Assembly: GCA_023053685.1 (NCBI GenBank)
Contig: JALIGW010000002.1
Coordinates: 45,759,278 to 45,823,277 of the forward strand
Origin: Diadophis punctatus similis
Lineage: Eukaryota; Chordata; Lepidosauria; Squamata; Dipsadidae
Reading direction: 5' to 3'
DNA length: 64,000 nucleotides
Part shown: positions 26,061-38,000 of the stretch, one piece after another
How the letters are laid out: each line of letters starts with the position of its first letter
How positions within the stretch are numbered: the first letter of the stretch is position 1
Translations under genes and position numbers: made by a program
Notes under the pieces: generated by a model
Databases searched by the model: none
Told to the model about the DNA's origin: nothing
What the model saw: the letters and a program-made list of their open reading frames with translations, nothing else

Positions 26061-26303
26061 CCCACCCAGCCACCCCCACCCTTTGGCCTCTACCTCCCAA
26101 CAATTTACCTCTTTGCAGCAAACAGCAACAGAGCCTGATTAGCATAAGAAACTGATTATCAGCCTCCTGATCTACAGCTGAGAGGCTGCAGCCACTGGTA
26201 AAATGAAACTAACTATGGTGGCTGTAAGGAGACAAATTGCTGGGAGATAGACTGCTGGCAATGTTGAACTGCTGAAACTAAAAGGAGGTAACAGCTCCTG
26301 CAG

Positions 26304-26440
26304 CCTAGAGGTGGAGCTCTTGCATCACAATCAGGAGGTTGAGAGTTCTATCCTAGGTAGAGGCAGATGTAGGGTCTCCTGCTTGGGCAGGGGGTTGGAC
26401 TAGATGACCTATAAGGTCCTTTCCAACTCTGAGTGTTCAA
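26304..26440 (+). mobile_element. tRNA-headed SINE with CR1-type tail
   Basis: Plus-strand copy of the family at 21841: A-box region GGTGGAGCTCTTGCATCAC, tRNA-like GAGTTCTATCC, then TCTCCTGCTTGGGCAGGGG and the CR1-like end. Confidence 0.85.
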
Positions 26441-27589
26441 ATTATTAAACTTATTTTTTAAAGACTGCTTTATTATTGTTCTAGACAACTTAACAAAATG
26501 AAGAAGCTTTTTAAAATAAATGCTTGCTCTGAAGAGGCCCAGTGCTTTTGTATCTTCTTTTAAATAATAGAGAATAATGTATACTTCCAGAAATTTTATT
26601 AATTTTAACAGCTCTGTAAAAGTATAGTCTGAAATGTAACAGTGTCCTGTTTAGTATTAGAGTTAAATCCCGACTTACCTTGGAGTAGATCTATTTAAAT
26701 AATTGGGAGGAGTTAGTGTGACTACATTTAAGAAAACTTTCTGGCATATTGTACATTTCTCCAATTCTTTGCTATTTCTATGGGTCAAGCACGCATGCAC
26801 AGAAATACACAGCAAACAGTGTATATCATATGTACTGTTTGCTGTTTGGCAAATTACTGGGAGGCAGAGACCTTTTTTTCCTTGTTTTCTTAAGCCAATG
26901 TGTGTACCTGTTACTCAGATAGAGTCCTTGATTATATGTTTGTCCATTGGATCCCTAATTCATCTGATTTAATTCCAATTAAGACTGTAGATGACATGGA
27001 TATTTGGTCTCTTCTAGCAAAGCTCAGAAAAACCACAACATCAGATTCATATCAAAATTTGACTAATTCAGTTTTCTGTTGCTGAATGAATATGGAAAGT
27101 CCACAGGTGGATTTGAAGATGGGCCTCTTGCTTATATTCTAACATGTGAAATTAAGGATACTGTACAATAGTTTGCACATCCTATCCTTTCTTTGCTATG
27201 GGTATGTGGAGCAACTTTTTCCAAACTGTTGGTCATTGTATTATTCTCCAGATTTGATGACTGAGTTTACTTACAACCTTTGCATATTCTTTTGTTGCTT
27301 GTCATATTCATTCAGGTATTCCATCAGTTCCTTCTGACTTGTAATGACCAGAGCACTGATCTAGCTTCGTGTTCTAGTACCAATGGTTCTTGTAAATAGG
27401 GAATGATTTCTATGATATCTTGCATGTTGATATCTCTATTGTACAGAATTGGCATTTGCTCATTTCATCTGTTTTGACTTTAGAATAAAAGAAGATTAAA
27501 TATCTCTGTATTGTAGCCATTGTAGGTGACCCATATTAATCCGTGGTGGATATAGTTCACAAAAATCTATGTCTTTTAACAGCATTTGT

Positions 27590-27802
27590 TAGAATGCAGT
27601 ACTGCAGGCTACTTCTGCTGACTGTCAGCTGCCCAGAAGTTTAGCAGTTCAAATTTCACTGGCTCAAGGTTGACTCAGCCTTCCATCCTTCTAAGGTTGG
27701 TAAAATGAGGACCCAGATTGTTGGGGGCAATATGCTGACTCTGTAAACCACTTAGAGAGGGCTGTAAAGCACTGTGAAGTGGTGCTATTGCTATTGCTAC
27801 TA
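27590..27802 (+). mobile_element. Sauria-type SINE, 5' truncated
   Basis: Begins inside the tRNA-like head (TTAGAATGCAGTACTGCAGG), then the standard body and a GTGCTATTGCTATTGC tail. Inserted in the BovB remnant. Confidence 0.88.
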
Positions 27803-28538
27803 CCAAATTCCTTCTGTCCATAGGCAATCTTTAACATACTAATTCAAGGTTGGAACCTGCTTCTCACTTAGGAAATCTGTTGGAAAATGTTTCTTATTTT
27901 TGCCATGTGTGTTTTTGCCATATGTTTCCATATTCAGTGCCTTTATAGATGTCAGTGTAACATTGTTTCTTGACTCTTCTAACAGTTCTCTGAAATTCTT
28001 TACGTTCCTTTTTGAGATCTTTGTCTTCTCTTCTTGCAGTTTTGAGTCTTTGTTCTGTAATCCTGCTTGTTTTTTCTCTCTTAGTTTTTAGCAACCTCTT
28101 TTCACATTCATCCTTAACAGGTTCTCTAATCTCATTCCAGAATTCCTCTCATTCCCTATCAATGAGGTTCAGGACTTCAAAGTGATTCTTGATGTTCTTG
28201 AAAATAGTGGTATGTAGTGGTTGTTTTTTTCCTTCCGCTTTAGCTTAACTTGAAACTTGCACAGGAGCAGTTCATAATATGTCCCCCATGTCTTTGCTAT
28301 TATCAGAGCTCTTCTACCACCTTGTACTTTGTAATATACAAGGTACAAGGTAGTTAATTTGATTTTTGTTTACTCTGTCTGACAATGTCCATGTATATGC
28401 TGCAGGTGTTGTTTTGGTTGTTTAAGAATGTGTGAGCAATAAAGAAACCATTAGATTGGTAGAAATGGATTAGTTATGCCCTTACTTCATTTCTGTTTCC
28501 TAAGCCACGCAATCCCAATTACATTTTCCTTCTCAATA

Positions 28539-28735
28539 TTTATTTTATTTATTTATTTTGTCAAGCGTGTATATGATTACAGACAAAGTATAAACATGAT
28601 TGTGAATATGTAAGATGAACAAGCATGGTTATGAGTACGTGATATTTTACGAAAACATGGAGACATTAGGACAGGGACGGTAGACACGTTGGTGCGCTTA
28701 TGCACACCCCTTACAGACCTCTTAGGAATGGAGTG
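28539..28735 (-). mobile_element. Unassigned retroposon 3' fragment inside BovB
   Basis: (TTTAT)n then TTTTGTCAAGCGTGTATATG at the left, shared with 15636-15700. It separates the GDWNASVG coding part from the rest of the BovB remnant. Confidence 0.55.
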
Positions 28736-29389
28736 AGGTCCAACACTGGCATTCCAGTCTCCAGCCATAAGCACATATCTTGCTTACATGTTCTGTCAAT
28801 TTCAGTTTGAACGTGACCATCAAACTTGTCAACCTCCCATTCTTCTGCATCAGTGGTTGCAGCATAAAATTGGATAATTGTCACATTGAAGGGTTGTCTG
28901 TACAGTTTCATTAATGTTACTCAGTCACTGACCACATTGTACCCAATTACTATTCTTACTGTATCTTTGCTGCTTATGAAAACAATGCCATTCCTTTTTT
29001 ATTTTGCAGGTCCTGGGTAAACACCCTTCTGACTGAAAGTGTTCAGTTCCAGTCCATTTCAATTTGCTGATGCTTAGGATGTCAGTTTGTCTTTCACTGT
29101 ATTAAGCTTTCCTGTGTTCAGACTTCTGTATCCCCTCTGTAATTCTGTCTTTGCAGTTTTGGATTGTCTATATTTGCAGGGCAACTTCAGTAATAGACAC
29201 CCTAAAGGTTTTAATCTAGCTAGATCATAAACACTAGAAGGATTCTGAAAGTTCTGTAACTCTTCTTCAGTAGCATGTTGAATGACTTTTGATTTGAGGG
29301 ATCCATCATTCAGCATTATATATTAACCACTTTATATTATCAATCATTATGGTTTTTTTGGTAACATATATGAGTCCTACATAGCAGGA

Positions 29390-30082
29390 CAGTGATGGTG
29401 AAACTTTTTTGGTTCGCGTGCCAAAAGGGGGGGCACGCGGGGTCGCACATGTGCGTGCCCACACCCATAATTCCATGTGCCCCCCATGCATGCGCGCGTA
29501 ACCCCCCCTTTCTCCCAGCACGCGATGGCATGCCCATTTTTTGCTGTCCCCAGGCTTCAGGGCCTTTCTAGGAGCCTAGGGAGGGCAAAAACGGCCTTCC
29601 TCACCCCCTCTGGAGGCTGAAAACAGGTTGTTTCCCGACTCCCAGTAGGCCCAGAACAGGGGTGGGTTCCTTCCGGTTCAGACCGGATTGCCTGAACTGG
29701 TAGCAACCCTCTGGTAACATCACTGTCGGTGCCGGTCTGTGCGCACTGCCATCTTTTTTTCAGGGTTTTTTGCGAATTTTTCTCCTTCCGCTGTTTGAAA
29801 AAGGGCCCTCCCGCCCGCCCACGGGTTAATACTGACCTTTATTTCTTTGCCCGAAGCACAGCTGTGTTTCGGGCTGATTCCTGCTTCTGAGCATGCGCGG
29901 AAGCCAAATTGCACGAGGGGACACACGCGCGCGCGAGAGCGGAACCGGTGGCGATGGTAAGTGGAACCTACCCCTGGCCCAGAAGGCCCAAAAATCAGTT
30001 GGCCAGCGCATGCATGTGCACTGGACCTGAGCTTGCGTGCCCACCGACATGGCTCCGATATGCCATAGGTTCGCCATCACGG
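29390..30082. mobile_element. hAT MITE (GTGATGGCGAACC family) containing a second hAT
   Basis: Ends CAGTGATGGTGAAAC and (inverted) CCGTGATGGCGAACC. Target duplication TAGCAGGA (29382-29389) versus TAGTAGGA (30083-30090), 7 of 8. About 373 bp once the nested element at 29657-29976 is discounted. Confidence 0.87.
29657..29976. mobile_element. hAT MITE nested in a hAT MITE, 320 bp
   Basis: Perfect 8-bp duplication GCCCAGAA at 29649-29656 and 29977-29984. Starts CAGGGGTGGGTTCC, ends GGAACCTACCCCTG. Interior shares a GGGCTGATTCCTGCTTCTG block with 56190-56536, which is the same subfamily in the opposite orientation. Confidence 0.92.
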
Positions 30083-30129
30083 TAGTAGGAAATTGTGCTT
30101 CTGTGGTGTCACTACTGTCAGCCTGCCAG

Positions 30130-31679
30130 GTAAACTATCGTCCGGTCTCCAACTTACCTTTTTTAGGGAAAGTTGTGGAGAAGGTGGTGGTTACTCAACT
30201 TCTGCAGCTCCTGGATGAAACAGATCATCTAGACCCTTACCAGTCGGGTTTCAGGCGCGGCTACAGTACAGAAACTGCCTTGGTCGCTCTGATGGATGAT
30301 CTCTGGCGGGCCCGGGATGGGGGAAATTCCTCCATCCTGGTGCTACTTGACCTCTCAGCGGCTTTCGATACCATCGACCATGGTATCCTTCTGCATCGTC
30401 TCAGCGAGTTGGGAGTGGGAGGCACCGTTCTGCGGTGGTTCTCCTCTTATCTCGCTGATAGGATGCAGTCGGTGCTGGCAGGGGGGCAGAGATCGTCCCC
30501 TAGGCCCCTATTATGTGGGGTGCCTCAGGGGTCGGTTCTCTCGCCCATCCTGTTCAACATCTACATGAAACCGCTGGGGGAGATCATTCGCAGACATGGG
30601 GTGTGTTTCCATCAGTACGCTGATGACACCCAGCTGTACATCACCACCCCGTCTGACTTCAGTGAGGCAGTTGATGTAATGTGCCAGTGCCTGGACGACG
30701 TCAGGATCTGGATGGGGAGGAACAGACTCAGACTTAATCCCGATAAGACTGAGTGGCTGTGGATATTGCCTCCTAAGGACTACGACAACTGTCCCTCCGT
30801 GGTCCTTGAGGGAGCGAAACTGACTCCCTCGGACCAGGTCCGCAACTTGGGGGTCCTTCTAGATCCACAGCTAAAATTGGACCATCATCTTTCAGCTGTG
30901 GCTAGAGGGGCCTTTGCACAGGTTCGCCTGGTGCACCAGTTGCGGCCATATTTGGAGAAGGAGGCTCTACTCACGGTCACTCATGCCCTTGTCACCTCTC
31001 GCTTGGACTACTGCAATGCGCTCTACATGGGGCTACCCTTGAAGAGTATCCGGAGACTTCAGTTGGTGCAAAATGCGGCTGCGCGTGCTGTGGTGGGTGT
31101 GCCAAGGTACACCCACGTGACATCGATACTCCGCCAGCTGCATTGGTTGCCCATCGGTCTCCGGGTCCAATTCAAGATGTTGATCACCATCTTTAAAGCC
31201 CTTCATGGCTTGGGACCAGGTTATCTACGGGACCGCATTCTGCCTCATACTTCCCTTCGACCGGTTAGGGCCCACAGAGTGGGCCTCCTCCAGGTCCCGT
31301 CGGCCAAACAATGCCGGCTGGCGGGCCCAAGGGGGAGAGCCTTCTCTGTGGCTGGCCCTGTGCTCTGGAACCAACTTCCACCAGAGACCCGAACTATCCC
31401 CACTCTGCTGGCCTTCCGGAAAGCTGTTAAGACATGGCTTTTCCTGCAGGCGGGGGGTAGAGCTTAATTCATTCGAGCCCACCCCCCAAGTATGTATGAT
31501 GTTGAATGGTTGGTGATGATTCTTTTTATAGTGTGTTTTAATTTTTATATTTGCTTTTAATTAACTTTTTAGATTTTGGTTATTCTTGTATTTTCTCACT
31601 ATTGTACGCCGCCCTGAGTCCTTAGGGAGTTGGGCGGCATATAAGAATTCCAAAATAAATAAATAAATAAATAAATAAA
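30130..31679 (+). mobile_element. L2-like LINE, 5' truncated, with intact C-terminal reverse transcriptase frame
   Basis: An uninterrupted frame runs to a stop at 31467 and carries reverse transcriptase motifs in order: YRPVSNLPFLGKVVEK, DPYQSGFRRGYSTETAL, LLDLSAAFDTIDH, GVPQGSVLSPILFN, the catalytic YADD box (near 30617), LRLNPDKTEW and the C-terminal block ending in RKAVKTWLF. The YRPVSN and LLDLSAAFD style fits the L2 clade of CR1/L2 LINEs. The endonuclease part is absent; the copy begins about where the hAT element ends. The 3' end is TACGCCGCCCTGAGTCC, GGGCGGCATATAAG and (AAAT)n. The open frame suggests a fairly recent insertion. Confidence 0.88.
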
Positions 31680-32759
31680 CCAAGCAATAACCATAACTAG
31701 ATGAACTAATTCTACTTTATTGTAAGGTTACGTGAACAGATTATTGCAAATCTGAAAATATAAACTTGCCACCACCAGTTTTAACTGCTTAATCCATTAG
31801 GGTGGGTCCTTTCAAGTGGCTGTTGAGCCACTGGGAGCTCCTGCCTGTCTTGTCTGATTGTTTACTAGACAGTATCTCTTCCTCTTGTTCCGTAAGGTCA
31901 TGCACACATTCCATTACACTACAATAATCATCTTCCTGTATAACTGCTGCTCAATATAGGTGCCTGTTTGTTTTAATTGGGTAGTTGGGATAAGCTTCAT
32001 GCCTTATATGACCCTGGAGGGATTACCTATATACTCTTGGCATAGACTCCTGACTTTTCTTCAGTCATCCCTCTAGGGAACACCTCCTTCTCACCTGAGA
32101 ATGAGGCAGCCAGCCGTACATGATAGAGTTAAGACTTGCATCTACTTGTAAATTTACAGTAGATAAATTTACAGCACAGCTACACAATCTTTTGGAATAT
32201 TGGATAAAGGTATAATTTAACTCCATTTTAATTACATTTAAATTGTTTTGCTTGGTAGAAAAGCAAAAATCCTCAGCAGCTGACCCTAGGCTACCCAGCT
32301 TGCCCTTTAGATAGCTTCCTCATCTGTTCTGACTGCTTTCAGTTGGCTGAAGCAATGGGAAATGAAGTCAAACCTATAAATAATATAGTTCTCATGTCAT
32401 GCAACACGTTCCCCTTTGTTAAAAAATCTATATTAAGTCACTAGTACAGGTCATCAATTGGTTTGGGTAAGGTATCATCAATATGCTTATTTTTCTCAAT
32501 TTTACAATGACCTCCTGCCCAAATTAGAGACGGTATGGAAATCCTGATCCTGAAGAAGGCTAGAACAAGGTTGGGTTGCCTCTACTAGAGGCATCCTGGA
32601 ACCAATGCATTAACTTGTGTATGGTCTCCTGTAGGTGATATCTGCACCCTCTTTTTGTGCAAGTAGGATCCCATGCTTACGAGCTCCATCTAGGAAAGAT
32701 CCAAGGGATGTGGACTCCTACACAATCCTTCTCTATACTGGCCTCCTTGTTATAGAAGA
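31680..32759. other. Intergenic unrecognised sequence
   Basis: No exon, terminal repeat or SINE body identified. Confidence 0.4.
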
Positions 32760-32964
32760 TGTTATGTATCAACTGCCTACATGGTTTCACCCAGGTCCAG
32801 CGTTTGAGCGGGAAAATACTCAAACATCATTGGTTGATGCATCTGACAGCTCCCTATAAAAGGGCTAGCTGTCAGACTGCAAGTTTCTGGTTGTACAGAG
32901 AAGTTGCCAAGTAAAGAAGTTCCTTTTGAAGTCTGTCTCCTGTCGTTATTCCCACTACTCAACA
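32760..32964 (+). mobile_element. Solo LTR, 205 bp
   Basis: Perfect 5-bp duplication GAAGA at 32755-32759 and 32965-32969. Ends TGTTATGTATC and ACTCAACA. Contains a CCTATAAAAGG TATA box near 32853, which sets plus orientation, and AGTAAAGAAG near the end as a weak polyadenylation-like site. The short length and TGTT...AACA ends would fit a copia-type or small Ty3-type element; family undecided. Confidence 0.85.
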
Positions 32965-33164
32965 GAAGACTTTAACTCCAAAACGGGCATTAGGCTTTCA
33001 CGTTGTTTCCCATAAAATGGCTTGTTTCATGTAGGTATATGGTAATTGGTTTTTGTGTGTCTGTGTTTGCCTTCTGAGTCAGTTGCCTGGACTACTCAGT
33101 TTTCTTGGCAGCATTTTGGGAAGAGGATTATCTTTTCCTTCTTCCTAAATCTGAGAAAGAAAGA

Positions 33165-33245
33165 GCCTTTGTGCCTAAGGCAGAAATCACAGACTTCTGG
33201 TTTGTAACCTTGTGTCTTAACCACTATACCAAACTCGTTCTTGAT
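33165..33245 (-). mobile_element. tRNA-SINE head fragment
   Basis: On the minus strand resembles the head of the SINE at 39596 and 51883 (TTGGTATAGTGGTTAAGAC and a CAGAAGTCTG segment). Short and partial. Confidence 0.4.
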
Positions 33246-33368
33246 CGACTGTTACAATATTATTTTATGATTATATGGTGCTCAAGCTGTCATACACACA
33301 CGTATACATACACACTCATATTTAAACTACTGGGCTGGAGCCTTGAAAGCTGGGTGTTATATAATTTA

Positions 33369-33801
33369 TGTCAGGTTCCGGATGGAGAAGAATGAAAATC
33401 CAACACAGAATGATAGTTTGAAGTCTGTTTATCTGAACCGGCACGACCGAACCACCACGATAAATCAAATGGAATTCTTGTTAGAACTACTGCTCTGTGC
33501 TCCCCGCCACTTTTTAAACATTTAACGCAGCCGAACGCACACACGCGCACCCAGTCCCGTGACCACGGAAGTTCCCTGCATCCGCCTCCCAGTTAGGCAT
33601 TGCTCCATGGCTCAGCTGTAGCGCTCAATCCACATCTTAACCGCTTTTGCCAGCAATGCTGGCTGCTTCACACTGCAGTCGCCACGGAGGGGTGACTGCA
33701 GCTGTTCTGGGACAATAGCGAGTGTTTACAGTTGCTTCTCGTGCTCGTCACGCCCCTTCTAGAATGGCAACCCCGCGTCACCGGGCGCACCGGGTCTGAC
33801 A
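33369..33801 (-). mobile_element. Solo LTR, 433 bp
   Basis: Perfect 5-bp duplication ATTTA at 33364-33368 and 33802-33806. Ends TGTCAGGTTCCGG and GGGTCTGACA. Read on the minus strand it ends CCGGAACCTGACA, like the LTR at 50176-50590, which ends GGAACCCTGACA; this suggests minus orientation and a related Ty3/gypsy-like family. Notably CpG-rich. Confidence 0.82.
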
Positions 33802-34797
33802 ATTTATATAAATAATTAAATTTCATATGTAGCTTCCATGACATTTAGTACAGCTGTAACGACAAGCTGGTAAAATAAGAATCATTGTAAAATTCAGTAA
33901 TTCTGGCCTTGAATTTTATTAGAACTACACAACTGTCACTGAAGTGAACATAATTGTGGAAGTAAATGTCTCCAACTCTATTTTTGCACCTTTACATAAT
34001 ATAAGCTCTACTAGTTCACTGAAGTGCACTCCCAAGTAATTGCTGTCAGATTCTGCACAAGGGCACAGACTTTGTTCTGTGAAAAAGAGTTCCAATTTTA
34101 ATTAGTAAATCAGCCAAATCTTTTTGTCACTTTTTTGTCACAACAAAGAACCCTGTTGAGGAAAAAAATGGAATACTTCCTTGGTGCCTTTTAATTTCTA
34201 GTGCTAGATACAGTGTTTATAAGCATCCCAGGTTCAGAAAAAAAATCAGTGTTCTTTCTCCCCATGTCCTTAGTAATGTTTGGGACTAACAAAACTATTG
34301 ATCAGACAATTTCTGTGGACCAAATTCATTAATGCTATATAGAAAAAAAAATCAATAGTACAAATGTGTCTAAAAGTCAGTCTTATTAAGGTAATTGGAC
34401 AGGTTTTAACAATACCATCTAACTGAAACATTAACAGTTGAGCCCTTTCATCACTCTTAACTTAATCATGGACACTTTTTTTCTGAATAAAATATTGTAC
34501 AGGATATTCCTTATTGCTCCTACTAAAAAAAAGATAATACTAGCATGTTAGATTTTAAAATGCACAATTAAAATTCCAACAAATTATTATATGCATGATA
34601 AAAAGAATTCTGTTTGCATCATAAAGTATACACTAGATAGGAATTAATGTTAACATGGAGTGGAGTTTGACAAGTTATATACAAGTAGTTTAAGTAGTGC
34701 ACATTCATTCTGAAGGCCTGCTAAGTACAATGTCTGTGTGCACAGTCTCAGAAGTAGAATTAATCAGAGGCATTCAGCCCCTCCCCCAATGTTCTTA
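33802..34797. other. Unique AT-rich sequence downstream of CDO1
   Basis: No repeat recognised. It could include further CDO1 3' UTR if the polyadenylation site at 34798 is not used. Confidence 0.35.
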
Positions 34798-35036
34798 TTT
34801 ATTGGTTGTCTGCAAGAATCTTCTATATTCTGCACTTTAGTGTTTATGTATGAGAGAGAGAGAAAGAAAGAGAAAAAGAAATCATAGCTTAAAAGCTGCT
34901 TTTCATATAGAACAGGTATGTAGTCCTCAATAAAGATACAGTTTGATACGGGCATTAGCCACATAATTCTTCTGCTCTTGCTCAAACAATTTCTAATAAA
35001 ATAAAAGAATTTATAATTCAGTAAGTTTTGTGCTTT
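34798..35036 (-). other. CDO1: Probable CDO1 3' UTR with polyadenylation signal
   Basis: After the TGA the sequence is unique and AT-rich. On the gene strand CAATAAATAA occurs at 34803-34798, a good AATAAA candidate. The true end may be further left, since 33.8-34.8 kb is also free of recognised repeats. Confidence 0.45.
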
Positions 35037-35066
35037 TCAGTTGTTCTCTTGAGAAACTGCTGAAGT
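35037..35066 (-). CDS. CDO1: CDO1 exon 5 coding tail (30 nt)
   Basis: A very short terminal coding part: acceptor CTTTCTCTAG|ACTTCA, then TSAVSQENN and TGA. It keeps the phase set by the exon 4 donor and ends like the known vertebrate CDO1 C-terminus (acidic/Asn-rich ENN end). It was found by following the exon 4 phase rather than as an open frame, so it is easy to miss. Confidence 0.9.
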   Translation of the reverse strand, partial: TSAVSQENN

Positions 35067-38000
35067 CTAGAGAAAGAAAGAGATAAATGGAGAGTTTTCA
35101 GTTATTTTAAATAAAGCAGATGTCTCTGTGGCAAGAAATTCTAAATAACTGTATGACTGAAAAATGTAACATCAGGTACTATTATGTTTTCCAATAATTT
35201 TTCTGGGGTATAAAACAGATTAGCTTTTATTCGTTTCATATAAGGGGAAAGAATGGAATTGATTTGTGAAATACCTAAAAAAGTTATTATAATTACTGTT
35301 AGATAGCCGGCGGCTTCGGCTGGACAAAAATTTATTAGTGTTAAACTACTGTCAATGATAATGGTTAATAATCAATAATTGATTTTAATTGATTCTTTTT
35401 TAGCTGAGACACTTTTCAAAGGCTATCATGCAGATCAGTGTTTTTAACACTGAAGGCAGAGAACTGCATAATACAATTTTCTTCAAATGTCTGCCCTGAG
35501 AAAACCACATCATCAGAATAAAGACTTTAGCCTGCTCTGGTTCCCCAAGTTCCAATATTTTTTTCCCAAGAGAACCCTCCCTCTTTTTAGTCTCCTTAAA
35601 AAAAAAACATACAGAGTTGCAATATGAAATATTAAAATGAAGATATGTCATCCTGAAGGTGTACATCATATAGCAATAACAATAACACTTTACTTATATA
35701 CCGCTTCATAGTGCTTTACAGCACTCTCTAAGCGGTTTACAGAGTTCAGCATATTGCCCCCAACAATCTGGGTCCTCATTTTACCCACCTCGGAAGGATG
35801 GAAGGCTGAGTCAACCTTGAGCCTAGTGAGATTTGAACAGCTGAACTGCTGAACTAGCAATCAGCTGAAGGTCGCAATGCTGCTTTTAACCACTGCACTA
35901 TCTCAGCTCCTATATTGTATTTGGAGGTTATTTTTTAGTAATGAAAATGTCAGGACAGAAACTTTTATAATAAACCTAGTGTGTATTGTTTTTCTCTTCA
36001 ATAATCCTGAAGCTTTGTTCAGGCATAAAATTATCATGTTTTTAATATCCTTGTCTAAGCATCGTTATGTAAGAGTCAAGCTTGTTTCCTGGCTGCTTCC
36101 TCATTGCTTCTATCAGCTCACCACAAATGTCAAGACACAAGTAGTTATACTTACATATGGAGTCCTTTCTCCAAACTGACTATAGAAGGTCATTTTAACT
36201 TTTTGCTTGTGTCCAGTTCTTTGATCAAAGGTCTGGCAGATTTCAAAAGGTGGACTGTACAAATGGAGACTAACAGCTGTTTCGGTATGGCTTGGGTTCT
36301 CCACACGATGCAAACCAATGGAGTCTACAAAGAATAGCAAATCAATGCAGTGCATAATTAGATTGGGCAGATCCAAGTTTTCAATACCGCCCCTCCATGA
36401 AATCCACAAGGTCAGCGGTCCCCAACCTTTTGGGACTGGTTCTGTGGAGAGAGTTTTTTTCATGGACCGGAAGAGGCATGGTTTCACCTGCTGCCTGCAT
36501 CCTGCAGATGGGGCTTCGCTTGTTTGCGCAGCCCGGTTTCTGGCATGCTGTGGCCTGGTGCCAGTTCACGGACCAGGGGTTGGGGACCCCTGCACTAGGT
36601 GAATTTCACCAGCTGCTTTATTAACATGCTATATTTAAATGGGTCTTTCAAAGGCCTAGCATGCATATCCAGGAACCCAGTTTATTTCTTAATCAGCATT
36701 GGACTCCCAGTAAAGTATTCTGGAGTAACTGAAGTTTATACTTCTGAATCATGCTATGTCATGCAAATCTAGAAAGACAGTGTTCCTTTTTGCCATAGGA
36801 CACAGACCAGCTCCACAAAAGGGTACTTTAAGACTCCATCTTGGTTTGTTAAAATTGAAGACAAAATGGTGAAAGAGCAATGAAGGGCTTCCTAAGCCTG
36901 TTTCCAATTATTTCAATCTTTAAAAGGCTATTATGGGTTTTAAAGACTTTTCTAAAAACAACAACAACAGATAGACAGACAAAGGACCAAACAAAGCACT
37001 GGGAGACGTGGTTGGATTACAAGCCAACATGGCTCCTCTGCATTTTATTGGGCAGTTGTCATTTTTTACTTGTTGTCTGTTACTGGATTGTTTGGTAAGT
37101 CACTTTTTCAGGAGCTGGAGATTTGCACTGAGGGAAAATTGTAGAAACAGAAATTACTCTCATTATATAAAACTGCAATTTGAATGGGAAGTCATCCCAG
37201 AAAAGAAAAACTATGTATTAAAGTCTTTGATTGCGCTCACATGCAATGTTTAACCAGGTCAACAGCAATCCCAGCTGGCTGTATGAATCAAGATATTCAG
37301 ATTAGGAAGGAACCTGTTCAGTGGTGAGTTCCTACCAGTGCGGTCCACTCTATAGCACCGGTAGCGGCCCACTGGTGACGTCACAGTACCGGTGTGGTCG
37401 GTTGCCGGTGCCTGGGCACCGCCATTTTTTAAAAAACGTTTTTTAAAAATTTTTAAAAAAATTTCTTCTGCGCATTCCCAGAAGCCGAGCTTCCGGCACT
37501 GTGCATGCGCTGCCTTCCTACCCCACAGTGAGTCCAAGCAGGGGAGGATGGCTGAGGGAGTGCGTGAGACGCTGAAAGAACGGGCGGCAGGAGCTATCTC
37601 CATTCCCCTCTCTTCAGCAGTCTGAGAAGCCACGAACGAGCGGTTATGATCCTAGGCATTTTCGCACATTCGAGGCTTCTTGAGCTGCTGAGGGGAGGGG
37701 GAATGGGCGGCAGGACCTATCTCAGTTCCCCTCCCTTCAGCAGTCCGAGAAGCCACGAACGCACGGTGATGATCCCAGGCATTTACGCAAGTTTGAGGCT
37801 TCTCGAGCTGCTGAGGGGAGGGGGAACGGGTGGCAGGAGCCTAGGATCATCAAATGGGGAAAAGCATTCAGACCGGATGGAGCCTCCTAGAAGAACCATT
37901 GCCGCGGTCTTGCTGCTCCCGCTGCGGGGGGCTGCGTTGCGGGTGGGCAATGTCCCCCTGCTTCTCCAGCCGCTGCCAAGCTCCCAAGGCCCACCCAGTC

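Larger units (their letters stand above)
27100..29330 (-). pseudogene. BovB/RTE-type LINE, broken copy with two insertions
   Basis: Minus-strand peptides match the order of an RTE/BovB ORF: N-terminal RSLNTGKLNTVKDKLTS (near 29080-29140), endonuclease NVTIIQFYAATTDAEEW (28830-28890) and GDWNASVG (about 28750), a lysine-rich linker (27894-28094) and remnants of the reverse transcriptase start further left. Stops and frameshifts are many. A SINE (27590-27800) and a second retroposon tail (28539-28735) interrupt it. Left limit is uncertain. Confidence 0.7.

Noticed and set aside
36113..36154. Extension of CDO1 exon 4 frame past 36155
   Set aside because: A strong GTAAGT donor ends the exon and a matching in-phase exon 5 exists at 35037-35066.
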